The position numbers and the translations under genes are program-made. This document shows, piece after piece, positions 26,771 to 34,943 of a stretch of 64,000 nucleotides of DNA. The stretch's first letter is position 1. Each line of letters begins with the position of its first letter. This DNA is from Terriglobia bacterium (lineage in GTDB: Bacteria; Acidobacteriota; Terriglobia; Acidiferrales; UBA7541), in NCBI GenBank assembly GCA_020073485.1, contig JAIQFB010000009.1, forward strand, positions 62,001-126,000. The letters run 5' to 3'. Below the pieces are notes generated by a model. It was not told where the DNA came from. It ran no database searches and saw only the letters and a list, made by a program, of their open reading frames with translations.

Positions 26771-28150
26771 TTATTCCGGCTTTCGTTCCGAGCGCAGGTC
26801 AATCCCGAGTTGCTGGCATTTTTTGTAGAGGTGGCTGCGTTCCAGGCCCAGGGCACGGGCGGCGTTGGTCATGTGGTGATGGCTGCGGCGCAATTCGGCG
26901 AGCAGGACTTCGCGTTCGTAGGATTCCATGCGCTGGGCCAGGGTTCCGCTGCCGGTGTCCGATGAGGGTTGACCGTTGCGCGACATGGGCAAGGCCTGAT
27001 TCACTTCCTCCGCGGTGATCGCCTCGCCCACGGAAAGAAGCAGCACACGCTCGACGACGTTGCGCAATTCGCGGACGTTCCCGGGCCAGGCGTAGCGTTT
27101 CAAGATCTCCAGCGCCTCAGTGGAAAAATGTTTTTCCCGCCAACCGTTTTGCGCGGCCACCTGCGAGGCGAAATATTCCACGAGCACGGGAATTTCCTCT
27201 TTGCGCTCGCGCAACGGCGGCAGCACAATCGGAAACACGTACACGCGATGAAACAGATCAGCGCGGAAAGTTCCCTGCTGGACCATCTCCTCGAGATTGC
27301 GGTGCGTCGCGACCACCACGCGCGCATCCACCGGAATGGGCTTGTCGCCGCCGACGCGCTCGACCTCGCCCTCCTCCAGCACGCGCAGCAGTTTCGATTG
27401 CATGGCCAGCGGCATGTCCCCGATTTCATCCAGGAAGAGCGTGCCGCCCGCAGCTTGCTCGAATTTGCCGATGTGGCGTCCGGCCGCGCCGGTGAAGGAA
27501 CCTTTTTCGTGGCCGAATAGTTCGGATTCGATCAACTCCGCGGGAACGGCAGCGCAATTCAGCGTCACAAAGGGGCCCGCGTGGCGCGCGCTCTTCTGAT
27601 GAATGGTTCGCGCGATGAGTTCCTTGCCCGTGCCCGTTTCGCCAAGGATCGCCACGCGCGATTCGCTGGCGGCGACGCGTTCCACTTGCGCCAGCAGGCG
27701 TTCCATCGCGGGTCCTGACCAGACGACTTCGTGCTTGCCCAGCCGGCGCCGCAAATCGCGGTTTTCATCCTCGAGGTGCCGCAATCGCAGGACGTTTTCG
27801 ACCGTGACCAGAAGTTTTTCGGTGGACAGCGGCTTTTCCAGAAAATCCACCGCGCCCAGGCGCGTGGCGCGCACCGCCGTTTCCACGCTGGCCTGGCCGG
27901 AAATCATCACCACCGGTGTGGTCACTCCGATGGCCTTGATATCCTCGAGCAGGGAAATTCCGTCCTTGCCGGGCATCACCACGTCCGAAAAGATGACGTC
28001 GAAGCGCTCCGCGCGGATCAGCTCCAGGGCGCGCGCGGCGCTGTCGCATACGGTGGCCTCGTATCCGGCGAGGCGAAATGCGCGCGACAGAGACGCGAGC
28101 GTGTTGGGATCGTCGTCGATCAGCAGGAGGTGCGGTTTGAGCGGGGTCAT
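26771..28150 (-). CDS. Sigma-54-dependent response regulator, NtrC/NtrX-like
   Basis: The protein is 459 aa. The receiver (6-120) has the acidic IDDD, Asp56 in VIFSDVVMP and Lys106 in LEKPL. The AAA+ domain (about 140-370) has Walker A GETGTGKE and Walker B GTLFLDEIGD. The sigma-54 contact loop reads GSFTGA instead of GAFTGA, a substitution that may still function. A Fis-type helix-turn-helix closes the protein (NAARALGLERSHLYKKCQQLGI). It overlaps the kinase gene by four bases and is the last gene of a four-gene overlapping run, so it is surely the kinase's output. Targets are unknown. Confidence 0.95.
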   Translation of the reverse strand: MTPLKPHLLLIDDDPNTLASLSRAFRLAGYEATVCDSAARALELIRAERFDVIFSDVVMPGKDGISLLEDIKAIGVTTPVVMISGQASVETAVRATRLGAVDFLEKPLSTEKLLVTVENVLRLRHLEDENRDLRRRLGKHEVVWSGPAMERLLAQVERVAASESRVAILGETGTGKELIARTIHQKSARHAGPFVTLNCAAVPAELIESELFGHEKGSFTGAAGRHIGKFEQAAGGTLFLDEIGDMPLAMQSKLLRVLEEGEVERVGGDKPIPVDARVVVATHRNLEEMVQQGTFRADLFHRVYVFPIVLPPLRERKEEIPVLVEYFASQVAAQNGWREKHFSTEALEILKRYAWPGNVRELRNVVERVLLLSVGEAITAEEVNQALPMSRNGQPSSDTGSGTLAQRMESYEREVLLAELRRSHHHMTNAARALGLERSHLYKKCQQLGIDLRSERKPE

Positions 28151-30012
28151 GATTTGAGTTCCGAGTTGAACAGAAGCGGCGGATCGGCCGGAGGAACTTC
28201 GGCGTCGGGCGTCTGTGGGCGATGGTTGTGGTGCTCGACGGGCAACTCAATGCGAAACGTCGCGCCCGCGCCGGGTTCGGATTCCACGGCAATTTTTCCG
28301 CCATGATCGCTGACCACCGACTGAACAATCGCCAGGCCGAGGCCGGTGCCGTGCCGTTTGGTGGTGTAATACGGCGTGAACAGGCGCGCGCATTCCTCCG
28401 GCGTCAGGCCGGCGCCGGTGTCGCTGACTTCCATCTGAACCGAGCCATTGCGCTGGGACGTGCGCACGGTGAGCGTGCCGCCCGCGGGCATGGCGTCCAG
28501 CGAATTCAGCACCAGATTTTCCAGCGCGCGGCGCAGCAGGATCGGATCGGCCTGCGGGCGCGCGATTTTGTCGTCGAGGTAAAGCTCGGGCGTGATCGGC
28601 GGGCGCCCGACGGCGCTCAACTGCGGCTCGAACAGCTTGATGACGCCGCGAATGGATTCATTCACGTCCACCGATTCGAATTCGGGCGGCGGCATCTTGG
28701 CGAAATCGCTGAAGCGGCTGACGATCGTTTTCAGGTTTTCCAGTTCGGCGCGCAACGTCGCAGTGGACTCAAAAAATATCTCGTCAAATTGTTCGGAGGT
28801 CTGCTCGCGCGCGCGCTGCAGGTTTTCCACGGTCAGCTGAAGCGGAAACAAAGGATTCTTCAATTCGTGGGCAAGGCGGCGCGCCAGTTCGCGCCACGCG
28901 GCCACGCGTTCGGTCTGCACCAGGCGCGAGCGCTGCTCGGCCAGCTGGCGCGTCATTTCATTGAAAGCTTCGGCGAGCTGGCCGATTTCGTCGCGCGAGT
29001 GAATCGCGACGCTAGCCTCCCAGCGGCCCGCCGCCACTTCGCGGGCGCCCTCGGCAAGCTCCTCGATCGGCCGCGTGACCCGCGCCGAGATCCACCAGCC
29101 CAGAATGAGGCCCAGCAGGATCACTCCTCCGCCCACCAGGAGCGCGAGCGAGCGGATAAAATTGAGCATCTGCAGCAGGTCCTGGCGCGAGCTTCCGACC
29201 AGCAGCACGGCCAGCAAATCGCCGTCGCGGCCCATCAGGGGAATGGCGTTAAAATTTTCGGAGTTCGCGCCGCGATCCGAGGTCGAATTGATTTCCTGCT
29301 GCTGCTCGCGCCGCGTACCCTGCACCTGGGTGATGAGCGGCGAAAACAATTCCGGCTGAGCCACGGCGCCGCGCACGTCGCTCAGTGCCGCCGGCACGTA
29401 GCCCGGTTCGAGATTCCGGTACAGCAGCGCGCGCATGCTTTCGGGCAGGACCAGCGTGGCCAGAAAATTCTGGTCGAGGCGCTGGCCGCCAATCAGGAAA
29501 ATCCGTTTCTCGCCGACGCGAACCGTGCGCACGGCGAGCAAACCCAGTTCCACCGAGTCCGGCAAGTCCACGCGGCGCAGGAAGGCGGGTTGCGAACTCC
29601 AATCCGGAACCGCGCCCACCCAGTCGTTCTTGTAGCCAAAGCGCGCGGGCCATTCCGAGGAAGAAATCAGCGTGCCGTCGTCGGCAACGATATCCAGAAA
29701 ATCGAGTCCCTGGGTCTGGGCGATGCCGCGCGCGTCGTTGTAATACTGCGAAGCATCGGCCTGCGGGCGATTCAGGTCCATGGCCATGCGCAGGGTGGCT
29801 TCGGCGTCGGCGATGCCTTGCACGCGGCGGGCGATTTCGTCTCCGCGCTGCGCGTATTCGCGGCGAAACTGCGCGACCAGCGCGTCGGTACGCTGGCGGT
29901 CCTGCTGTTCGAACGCTCGCCGCGTATAGGACGTCACTCCCCACGCGACCAGCGTCACGGCCGCGACGATAGTCAGCGTGAAGAATGCCAGCAGCTTGGT
30001 GCGGAAGCTCAT
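28147..30012 (-). CDS. NtrY-like sensor histidine kinase
   Basis: ATG 30012 overlaps the stop of the solute-binding-protein gene (ATGA). The 621-aa protein has a transmembrane helix at about 5-27 (LLAFFTLTIVAAVTLVAWGV) and an extracytoplasmic sensor region of about 235 residues. A second helix (LALLVGGGVILLGLILGWWIS) leads to HAMP and to a HisKA domain of NtrY type (ERVAAWRELARRLAHELKNPLFPLQLTVENL). The HATPase has ENLVLNSLDAM, SDTGAGL and GTGLGLAIVQSVVSDHGG. It phosphorylates the following NtrC-like regulator. The tight link to an orphan solute-binding protein suggests it reads ligand occupancy in the periplasm, as in other binding-protein-coupled kinases; this is inferred. Confidence 0.94.
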   Translation of the reverse strand: MSFRTKLLAFFTLTIVAAVTLVAWGVTSYTRRAFEQQDRQRTDALVAQFRREYAQRGDEIARRVQGIADAEATLRMAMDLNRPQADASQYYNDARGIAQTQGLDFLDIVADDGTLISSSEWPARFGYKNDWVGAVPDWSSQPAFLRRVDLPDSVELGLLAVRTVRVGEKRIFLIGGQRLDQNFLATLVLPESMRALLYRNLEPGYVPAALSDVRGAVAQPELFSPLITQVQGTRREQQQEINSTSDRGANSENFNAIPLMGRDGDLLAVLLVGSSRQDLLQMLNFIRSLALLVGGGVILLGLILGWWISARVTRPIEELAEGAREVAAGRWEASVAIHSRDEIGQLAEAFNEMTRQLAEQRSRLVQTERVAAWRELARRLAHELKNPLFPLQLTVENLQRAREQTSEQFDEIFFESTATLRAELENLKTIVSRFSDFAKMPPPEFESVDVNESIRGVIKLFEPQLSAVGRPPITPELYLDDKIARPQADPILLRRALENLVLNSLDAMPAGGTLTVRTSQRNGSVQMEVSDTGAGLTPEECARLFTPYYTTKRHGTGLGLAIVQSVVSDHGGKIAVESEPGAGATFRIELPVEHHNHRPQTPDAEVPPADPPLLFNSELKS

Positions 30013-31475
30013 GGTGACGTCCCCGCAGCCGCTTGCGCGGACCCGAGCCACACGTCTTCGAGGCGCCAGCCGCCCCAGCGCGGCGCCATCCAGTCGCGCA
30101 CCTGCGGGCTGAGTCCGTAGCTTTCGGAAACGTGGACAAGGGGGATGATCCGAAATGCGTCGATCGGCGCGCGCTCGGCAGCGTAGGTTTGTTCCAGCGT
30201 TTCCATCTCTGCTGCCGGTTCGCCGAATGACGTCAACAGTTCGCCGAGAGCCAAACTGGGATCGGGCGCGGCGATGCGGCGGCGCACCAGGCGCATGTCC
30301 GCGGACGTCATTTTCCCTGCTGGCTGCCCTGAAACCTGCACGGCGATCCCCACTTCCTTCAAATTGACGGCCACGCGATCAGCCACAGCGTGCGCCTCCT
30401 CATCGCCAGAATCATAGACCACCGCGAGCGGCGAGGGATGAGAAACTTCGCGGCCCCGGGCCGCCAGAAGCTCTTTCGCGTGAGGCAAATCCATTGCTAC
30501 CGGGAACAGATGGGCATAGCCCGAAATCCAATTCGGCAGCAAGCCTCCGGCAATCATCCCCTGCCGTTGCAGGATGACGTCCGCGATGGACGCGCGATCG
30601 ATGGCCAGCGAAATCGCCTGGCGCAAGCGGACGTCCTGCACGGCGGGGCGCGCCATATCGAATTGCAGGGCGAAGAGCTCCACTGGCTCGCTTGAGACCG
30701 TGCGCACGCCTCGCTGTGCTTCGCGACGGACTTGCGGTGCGCGCAACTCGACCACGTCAGCCTGGCCGAACTCGATGGCGTTGGCTTGTTGTTTCGCGTC
30801 GACCCCCATCGTGAGCTCGATCTTGTCCACGAACGGACGGCCTGCCCAGCAGGATTCGTTGGCTGCCAGAACGATTTTCGCAGAAGCGTCGCCAGCGGGC
30901 CATTCGGCCACGCGAAACGGGCCAGTGCCTGCCAGTGAGCCGTCGTCCGACGTGCGAAAAATGAAATAGCGTCCTTGGGCAAGTATCGCCGGAAGATCGG
31001 GCATCGGATGATCCGCCAGAATCATGACGGAATCGGAAGTCGCGCTCACGTCAAATGAATTGCCAAGCAATTGCTGGACGGCGAGCGCGGCGGCTTCCGG
31101 GGTGAGTGCTGCACCATCGCTAAATTTTACTCCTTTGCGCAATAAAAACTGCCAGCGTTTCGATTGAGCGTCGTGCTGCCAGGAAATTGCAAGCGCCGGT
31201 TGCAACATGCCCCGCTCGTCGAAGCGGACGAGGCGATCAAAAACCATCGAGACGAGCCTTTCTGATGCCCGCGCTCGCACGAAATCCATGGGCCATTGGC
31301 GCGGGTCGATCGTGGTAATCCACTCATTGATTTCAACGCGCAAAGTTCCGCCGTACGCAGGCCGTGTCGAGGGCGCGGCCCGCAAAGTTCCTGCATTTGC
31401 CGCCAGCAGGAGGATCGCTGCAATCAGCAGCGAAGCCCTACTGCGTGCACGAAATGGAAATTTTATAGGCCTCAT
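30009..31475 (-). CDS. Orphan family-5 solute-binding protein (peptide/nickel type)
   Basis: ATG 31475 has an AGGAAA ribosome site, and the 488-aa product starts with a basic N-terminus and signal peptide (RASLLIAAILLLAANAGTLRAA). The mature protein has SBP_bac_5 features: YGGTLRVEINEWITTIDP at its start, LVRFDERGMLQPALAISWQHDAQSKRWQFLLRKGVKFSDGAALTPE, and DVRLRQAISLAIDRASIADVILQRQGMIAGGLLPNW. No ABC permease or ATPase is nearby. The gene overlaps a kinase gene downstream by four bases and an unknown exported-protein gene upstream by 38. It is therefore more likely a ligand receptor for the kinase than a transporter subunit. Confidence 0.9.
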   Translation of the reverse strand: MRPIKFPFRARSRASLLIAAILLLAANAGTLRAAPSTRPAYGGTLRVEINEWITTIDPRQWPMDFVRARASERLVSMVFDRLVRFDERGMLQPALAISWQHDAQSKRWQFLLRKGVKFSDGAALTPEAAALAVQQLLGNSFDVSATSDSVMILADHPMPDLPAILAQGRYFIFRTSDDGSLAGTGPFRVAEWPAGDASAKIVLAANESCWAGRPFVDKIELTMGVDAKQQANAIEFGQADVVELRAPQVRREAQRGVRTVSSEPVELFALQFDMARPAVQDVRLRQAISLAIDRASIADVILQRQGMIAGGLLPNWISGYAHLFPVAMDLPHAKELLAARGREVSHPSPLAVVYDSGDEEAHAVADRVAVNLKEVGIAVQVSGQPAGKMTSADMRLVRRRIAAPDPSLALGELLTSFGEPAAEMETLEQTYAAERAPIDAFRIIPLVHVSESYGLSPQVRDWMAPRWGGWRLEDVWLGSAQAAAGTSP

Positions 31476-32508
31476 AATTTCCTGTCTGCAGGTTGCGCAC
31501 AATCGCCCTGGGTGGAGCACCGTCCGATTGAATGGACATCACTGGTCCGGGAAAGTGCAGGAAATCGCTCAGCGCTTTTTCCGAGATCACGCCTTGCGTA
31601 ACCTCCGACTCAAAAAGCAGGATCGTATCCGACTCGGTGTAATCCCCCTGGCCCGAAGCAAGATACTGAAGCCCGTTGCCGCAACTGTTGGGAACCGCAG
31701 TGACCTGGCTGCCCCTTTCCACATGCACAGGGCCCGGCTTGGCCAAGGCGATTAGACTTTCGAACATGCGGCCGGTTGGGGGGCCGTCTACGGGACGAGG
31801 GTGACATTCCATCAAGGCGCGAGAGAATGTATCGATATTACAGATTTGCGACGCAGTCGTCGCACTGACTATTTTTCCCGACTGGGTCAGTGCTCCCATC
31901 GGATCCCGCGTGGCCATCGCGGAGGGCGGGAACGCAACGGTCGAAACCTGATCGCTGCCTACATTGCGAATGAGCAGCGCATCGGGCGTTAACAGGAGGA
32001 GAAGGCTCACGCCATTCGGCAGGGCGACGATGGCCGCGTCGAGTACGCGCTGGGATCCTTCCCAGAACTTTTCGCTGTGCAGAGTGACCGGCATACCCCG
32101 GGAAACCGCGTGATTTTCCGATGGCTTCGGAAAGGCCAGAAAAACGACCTGAGAAGAGTCGGCCTGGCGGATTTCAGCGGTCCAAACGAAGCTCGACATG
32201 TTCTCGGAAAGTGTGACGGCGATTTTGGCCGGTGCTCCGGCATTTCCGGTAATGCGGACTCCGAGGGCCTGCAGTTCACCCTTCAGATTGTTTTCGATCA
32301 CGGCAAAATCGTCCGGCCCGATGGAGGATTCCTTGCGAATATCGAGGGAGGCTTCCTCATGCGTCGTCATTGCCGCAATGATTTTGCGCGCCAGTTCCTT
32401 CGCGGAGTCTTCCAACGTGGCAGAACCCGCCGCCATTGGCGTTCCCAGCAAGACGAGCAGAAACAGGAGGGTGCGGCGGGAGAGGGCGGATCGGTTGATG
32501 CCTGTCAT
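31438..32508 (-). CDS. Exported protein of unknown function, first gene of sensor operon
   Basis: The start MTGINRSALSRR precedes a signal peptide (TLLFLLVLLGTPMAAGSA). The frame is open well upstream and another ATG lies at 32580, but neither has a good ribosome site, so the start is uncertain. The 356-aa product has an N-terminal helical/beta region (DSAKELARKIIAAMTTHEEASLDIRKESSIGPDDFAVIENNLKGELQALGVRI) resembling small periplasmic lipid- or nucleotide-binding folds only loosely. A beta-rich C-terminal part follows (PVHVERGSQVTAVPNSCGNGLQYLASGQGDYTESDTILLFES). It overlaps the binding-protein gene by 38 bases. I do not recognise the family. Confidence 0.75.
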   Translation of the reverse strand: MTGINRSALSRRTLLFLLVLLGTPMAAGSATLEDSAKELARKIIAAMTTHEEASLDIRKESSIGPDDFAVIENNLKGELQALGVRITGNAGAPAKIAVTLSENMSSFVWTAEIRQADSSQVVFLAFPKPSENHAVSRGMPVTLHSEKFWEGSQRVLDAAIVALPNGVSLLLLLTPDALLIRNVGSDQVSTVAFPPSAMATRDPMGALTQSGKIVSATTASQICNIDTFSRALMECHPRPVDGPPTGRMFESLIALAKPGPVHVERGSQVTAVPNSCGNGLQYLASGQGDYTESDTILLFESEVTQGVISEKALSDFLHFPGPVMSIQSDGAPPRAIVRNLQTGNYEAYKISISCTQ

Positions 32509-32690
32509 CGGTGCGCTGCGGGCGGCCACGCGGAGAACAAAGAGCAAACTCGCGCGATGGCCGGCGCTGCGGGAAATCATAGCACAGGCGTGCGGGACGA
32601 ATGTTCCCTGCTGGAACGATATTGCGCTAGCTGCATTCGGCATCGGGAGTCCCCTGGCCGCAATTGTCCATATGGACGGAAGACAAAGGC

Positions 32691-32708
32691 GACAGGTTGA
32701 AGCCTGTC
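32691..32708. repeat. Single GACAGGTT..AGCCTGTC hairpin
   Basis: GACAGGTT-ga-AGCCTGTC followed by CTACTGG repeats the right half of the element at 12743-12766. It lies in the 416-base gap (32509-32924) between the sensor operon and the SPFH gene. The rest of that gap is GC-rich with no gene I can support. It should contain the sensor-operon promoter, which I could not locate. Confidence 0.65.
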
Positions 32709-32924
32709 CTACTGGACGCGCGTCCGCGCCCCGATTGTGTCGGGACGCGGGCGGCGCACTGGCCACCAGCCGGGGTCGCGCTTGCTGGGGAAGAGCCTTC
32801 GCAGGGGCGGCGGTCCCTGTCCCGGTTTCCGGCAAGCGGCCTGCAAGGGTTTAGGCCGGTGGAACTCAATCTTTTGGCGGGCTCCCCTTGTGAACCCATA
32901 GTCAACGAGTCGAATCCTTGCCTC

Positions 32925-34313
32925 CTATTTCGTCTTCAAAATCTGCGCCTGCTTGCGGGCGGGCGCGTTAGCATCCTGATCGGTTTCGTCGGTACCGCCG
33001 GACGGCAGGCCTCCGGAAAATGCGGAGCGCAGGACGTCGGAGGCGAAGAAATTGCGGCCGTCGGTTGGGACCATAATGATTTGCAGTTTGTCGGAGAGGC
33101 GCTCGGCGATGATTTTCTGGATCAGCATTGGATTCTGCTTGAGCACGGCGGCTTCGCCCTGCAGGCGCTCGGCGTCGGCTGCGGCGGTGAGGCGAATGGT
33201 GTCGGCGTTGGCTGCGGCGTTCAGGCGCGTGGTATCGGCGTCGGCGGCTGCCAGGACGCGGCGGCGTTCGGCCTCGGCTTTGCTGTCGGTGATTTTGGAT
33301 TGCGCGGCGGCTTCCGCGTTCTCCACGGTGGCTTCCTTGCGGGCCTGGGCTTCCAGGCGGGATTGCTCAATCTGCTTCTGCTTGAGCGGCAAGGTGTACT
33401 GCATGGCGTCGGCTTCGGCCTTGGCGGCGATCACGCGGGAGGCAGCGTCGGCCTCGGAGTGTTTCAATTGGCGCGCTTTTTCGGCTTCGGCTTGCAACTC
33501 GGCGACCTTGACCTGCTTTTCGTAAATCGCCGTTTCAAATTCCATGCGTTCGCTTTCCTGTTCCTTCAGGAGAATGCCTTCGAGGCCTTTGGCGTACTCC
33601 TCCGGCAAATGAACGTCACGCAGCAAGACTTCCTTGACGATAATGCCGTCGGCGCCGAGGCGGTCGGTGATGGTCTTCGTGGTCTTGGCGCGAAATTCGT
33701 CGCGCTTGGTGGAGAAGACTTCGCGGACCACATAGTTGGGCGCAAGGTCGCGGAACGCCGTGGAGACCACGGGCGCGACGATTTCGGAGTCGACCGGCTG
33801 GGCCAGGTTCGCGTCGATGTATCCCAGGCGCTGCGGATCGAGGCGATAACGCACGGAAATCGCCAGGCCGATGGTCAGGCCTTCGCGCGTCTGCACGTTC
33901 AGGATTTCGTTTTTGGTGGCTGTGCCGGGCGCGGCATTGGTCGTGTACAGGTGATCACGCAAGTCATATACGGCCACGCGTTGCACCAGGGGCATGACCA
34001 AGTGCACGCCGGGATAAAGCGTGCCCGGCAGCGTGCCGGAAATCTGGCTGATGCGGACTCCGCCCGACCCTTCCGGCACGGACGCGATGCTCATCGCCAG
34101 CAGCAGCGGTACCCACGCCAAGCCAAACCACTTCGCGGCGAGTGACCACCGCATGGGGCGGCGCATCCCCGCCTTTTCGGCCGCCCCGGGCTCCCCCGAG
34201 CCCATCAGCTTTTGGAACTGCATCGCCAGATACACATCGTACCCAACCACACCGGCCGCCGTGCCGAACATCGCCACGCCCGCGGCCATCAGCAACCACT
34301 TCAGTGCGAACAT
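32925..34313 (-). CDS. SPFH/Band 7 (prohibitin/flotillin-like) membrane protein
   Basis: The ATG has an upstream GTAGGAAAC ribosome site. The 462-aa protein has two N-terminal membrane helices (about 4-28, LKWLLMAAGVAMFGTAAGVVGYDVYL, and about 58-78). The SPFH domain (about 90-270) contains ISGTLPGTLYPGVHLVMPLVQRVAVYDLRDH, REGLTIGLAISVRYRLDP and VVREVFSTKRDEFRAKTTKTITDRLGADGIIVKEVLLRDVHLPEEYAKGLEG. A long charged Ala/Glu/Arg coiled coil (about 275-400) follows. SPFH proteins form large membrane-ring scaffolds that organise proteases or lipids. It is preceded by a small membrane-protein gene in the same direction. Confidence 0.92.
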   Translation of the reverse strand: MFALKWLLMAAGVAMFGTAAGVVGYDVYLAMQFQKLMGSGEPGAAEKAGMRRPMRWSLAAKWFGLAWVPLLLAMSIASVPEGSGGVRISQISGTLPGTLYPGVHLVMPLVQRVAVYDLRDHLYTTNAAPGTATKNEILNVQTREGLTIGLAISVRYRLDPQRLGYIDANLAQPVDSEIVAPVVSTAFRDLAPNYVVREVFSTKRDEFRAKTTKTITDRLGADGIIVKEVLLRDVHLPEEYAKGLEGILLKEQESERMEFETAIYEKQVKVAELQAEAEKARQLKHSEADAASRVIAAKAEADAMQYTLPLKQKQIEQSRLEAQARKEATVENAEAAAQSKITDSKAEAERRRVLAAADADTTRLNAAANADTIRLTAAADAERLQGEAAVLKQNPMLIQKIIAERLSDKLQIIMVPTDGRNFFASDVLRSAFSGGLPSGGTDETDQDANAPARKQAQILKTK

Positions 34314-34379
34314 GTTTCCTACCTCCGCTCCCTCGAGTCTGTGCTCCCGCTCGTCGAGGGGATTTGCGTTTGGCGCGCC

Positions 34380-34568
34380 TTAGGCGGCGTGCCGAATCTT
34401 GTGTTCCGTCCGGCGGTTGGCCACATACTGGACCTGCGGCGCAGGGCGGGTCGTGGCCGGGAGCAGCCGGAACAGGCCTCTCAGCCCCAGCCAGGTGAGC
34501 CACAGGGCCAGCAAGAACGAAAGAAGTGCAACTTCAACCAAGAATGTCATGCTCATAAAGGACCTCAT
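34380..34568 (-). CDS. Small single-pass membrane protein before SPFH gene
   Basis: Three in-frame ATGs (34568, 34556, 34550) are possible. The first has GAGGG seven bases upstream and the second GAGG six bases upstream; 34568 gives 62 aa. The product has one strong helix (TFLVEVALLSFLLALWLTWLGLRGLF) and a basic tail (ANRRTEHKIRHAA). It lies 66 bases before the SPFH gene and is likely co-transcribed. It may be an accessory subunit of the SPFH assembly, but no family is recognised. Confidence 0.65.
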   Translation of the reverse strand: MRSFMSMTFLVEVALLSFLLALWLTWLGLRGLFRLLPATTRPAPQVQYVANRRTEHKIRHAA

Positions 34569-34734
34569 TTGCGTGCCCTCGCTTTCCTCGCACGGACATA
34601 CGGCACGGAATGCGCCATTTTGAGAGGTGTTGAAAATGTGAGACTTGTGGATTTTGCGGCAAATAGGCGGCGTGGCTTGCGGAACACGTTGTGGGCGCTT
34701 GCACGCGGAGGTGTTGGACGTGCTCAACATTGTG

Positions 34735-34818
34735 CCGTCCCTCCGGGGCTCTGAATCAATTGCTTTGTGCCTCCGACCGCTTCCGCGGTGGGCTACGTTG
34801 TTTCGTCCCTACGGGACT
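34735..34818. repeat. Repeat with three small hairpins
   Basis: GTCCCTCCGGGGCTC, CCGCTTCCGCGGTGG and the palindrome GTCCC-ta-CGGGAC (34805-34817) follow one another in the divergent gap between the small membrane-protein gene and the M50 protease gene (34569-34943). The pattern looks like another dispersed intergenic element. No gene is visible in the rest of this gap. Confidence 0.55.
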
Positions 34819-34943
34819 TTGGAAAATTGAAATCGGAATGATGCGCAATCGCGAGCGATGGACTTTTCTGGCGGATGAACTCTCAGCGTGTCATCAACGG
34901 GAGCGGCGGGTTGGGCTATACTGAGAAGGAGGGCTGATGAGAA

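Noticed and set aside
28222-30120. 632-codon open frame on the plus strand opposite the NtrY-like kinase
   Set aside because: Its composition (His, Arg, Gln, Ala rich, few hydrophobic cores) is typical of the antisense of a GC-rich gene, and the minus strand has complete kinase motifs.
32664-34145. 493-codon Gly/Phe-rich open frame on the plus strand
   Set aside because: It is the mirror of the SPFH coiled coil; glycine and phenylalanine runs reflect the antisense of Ala/Glu/Lys repeats.
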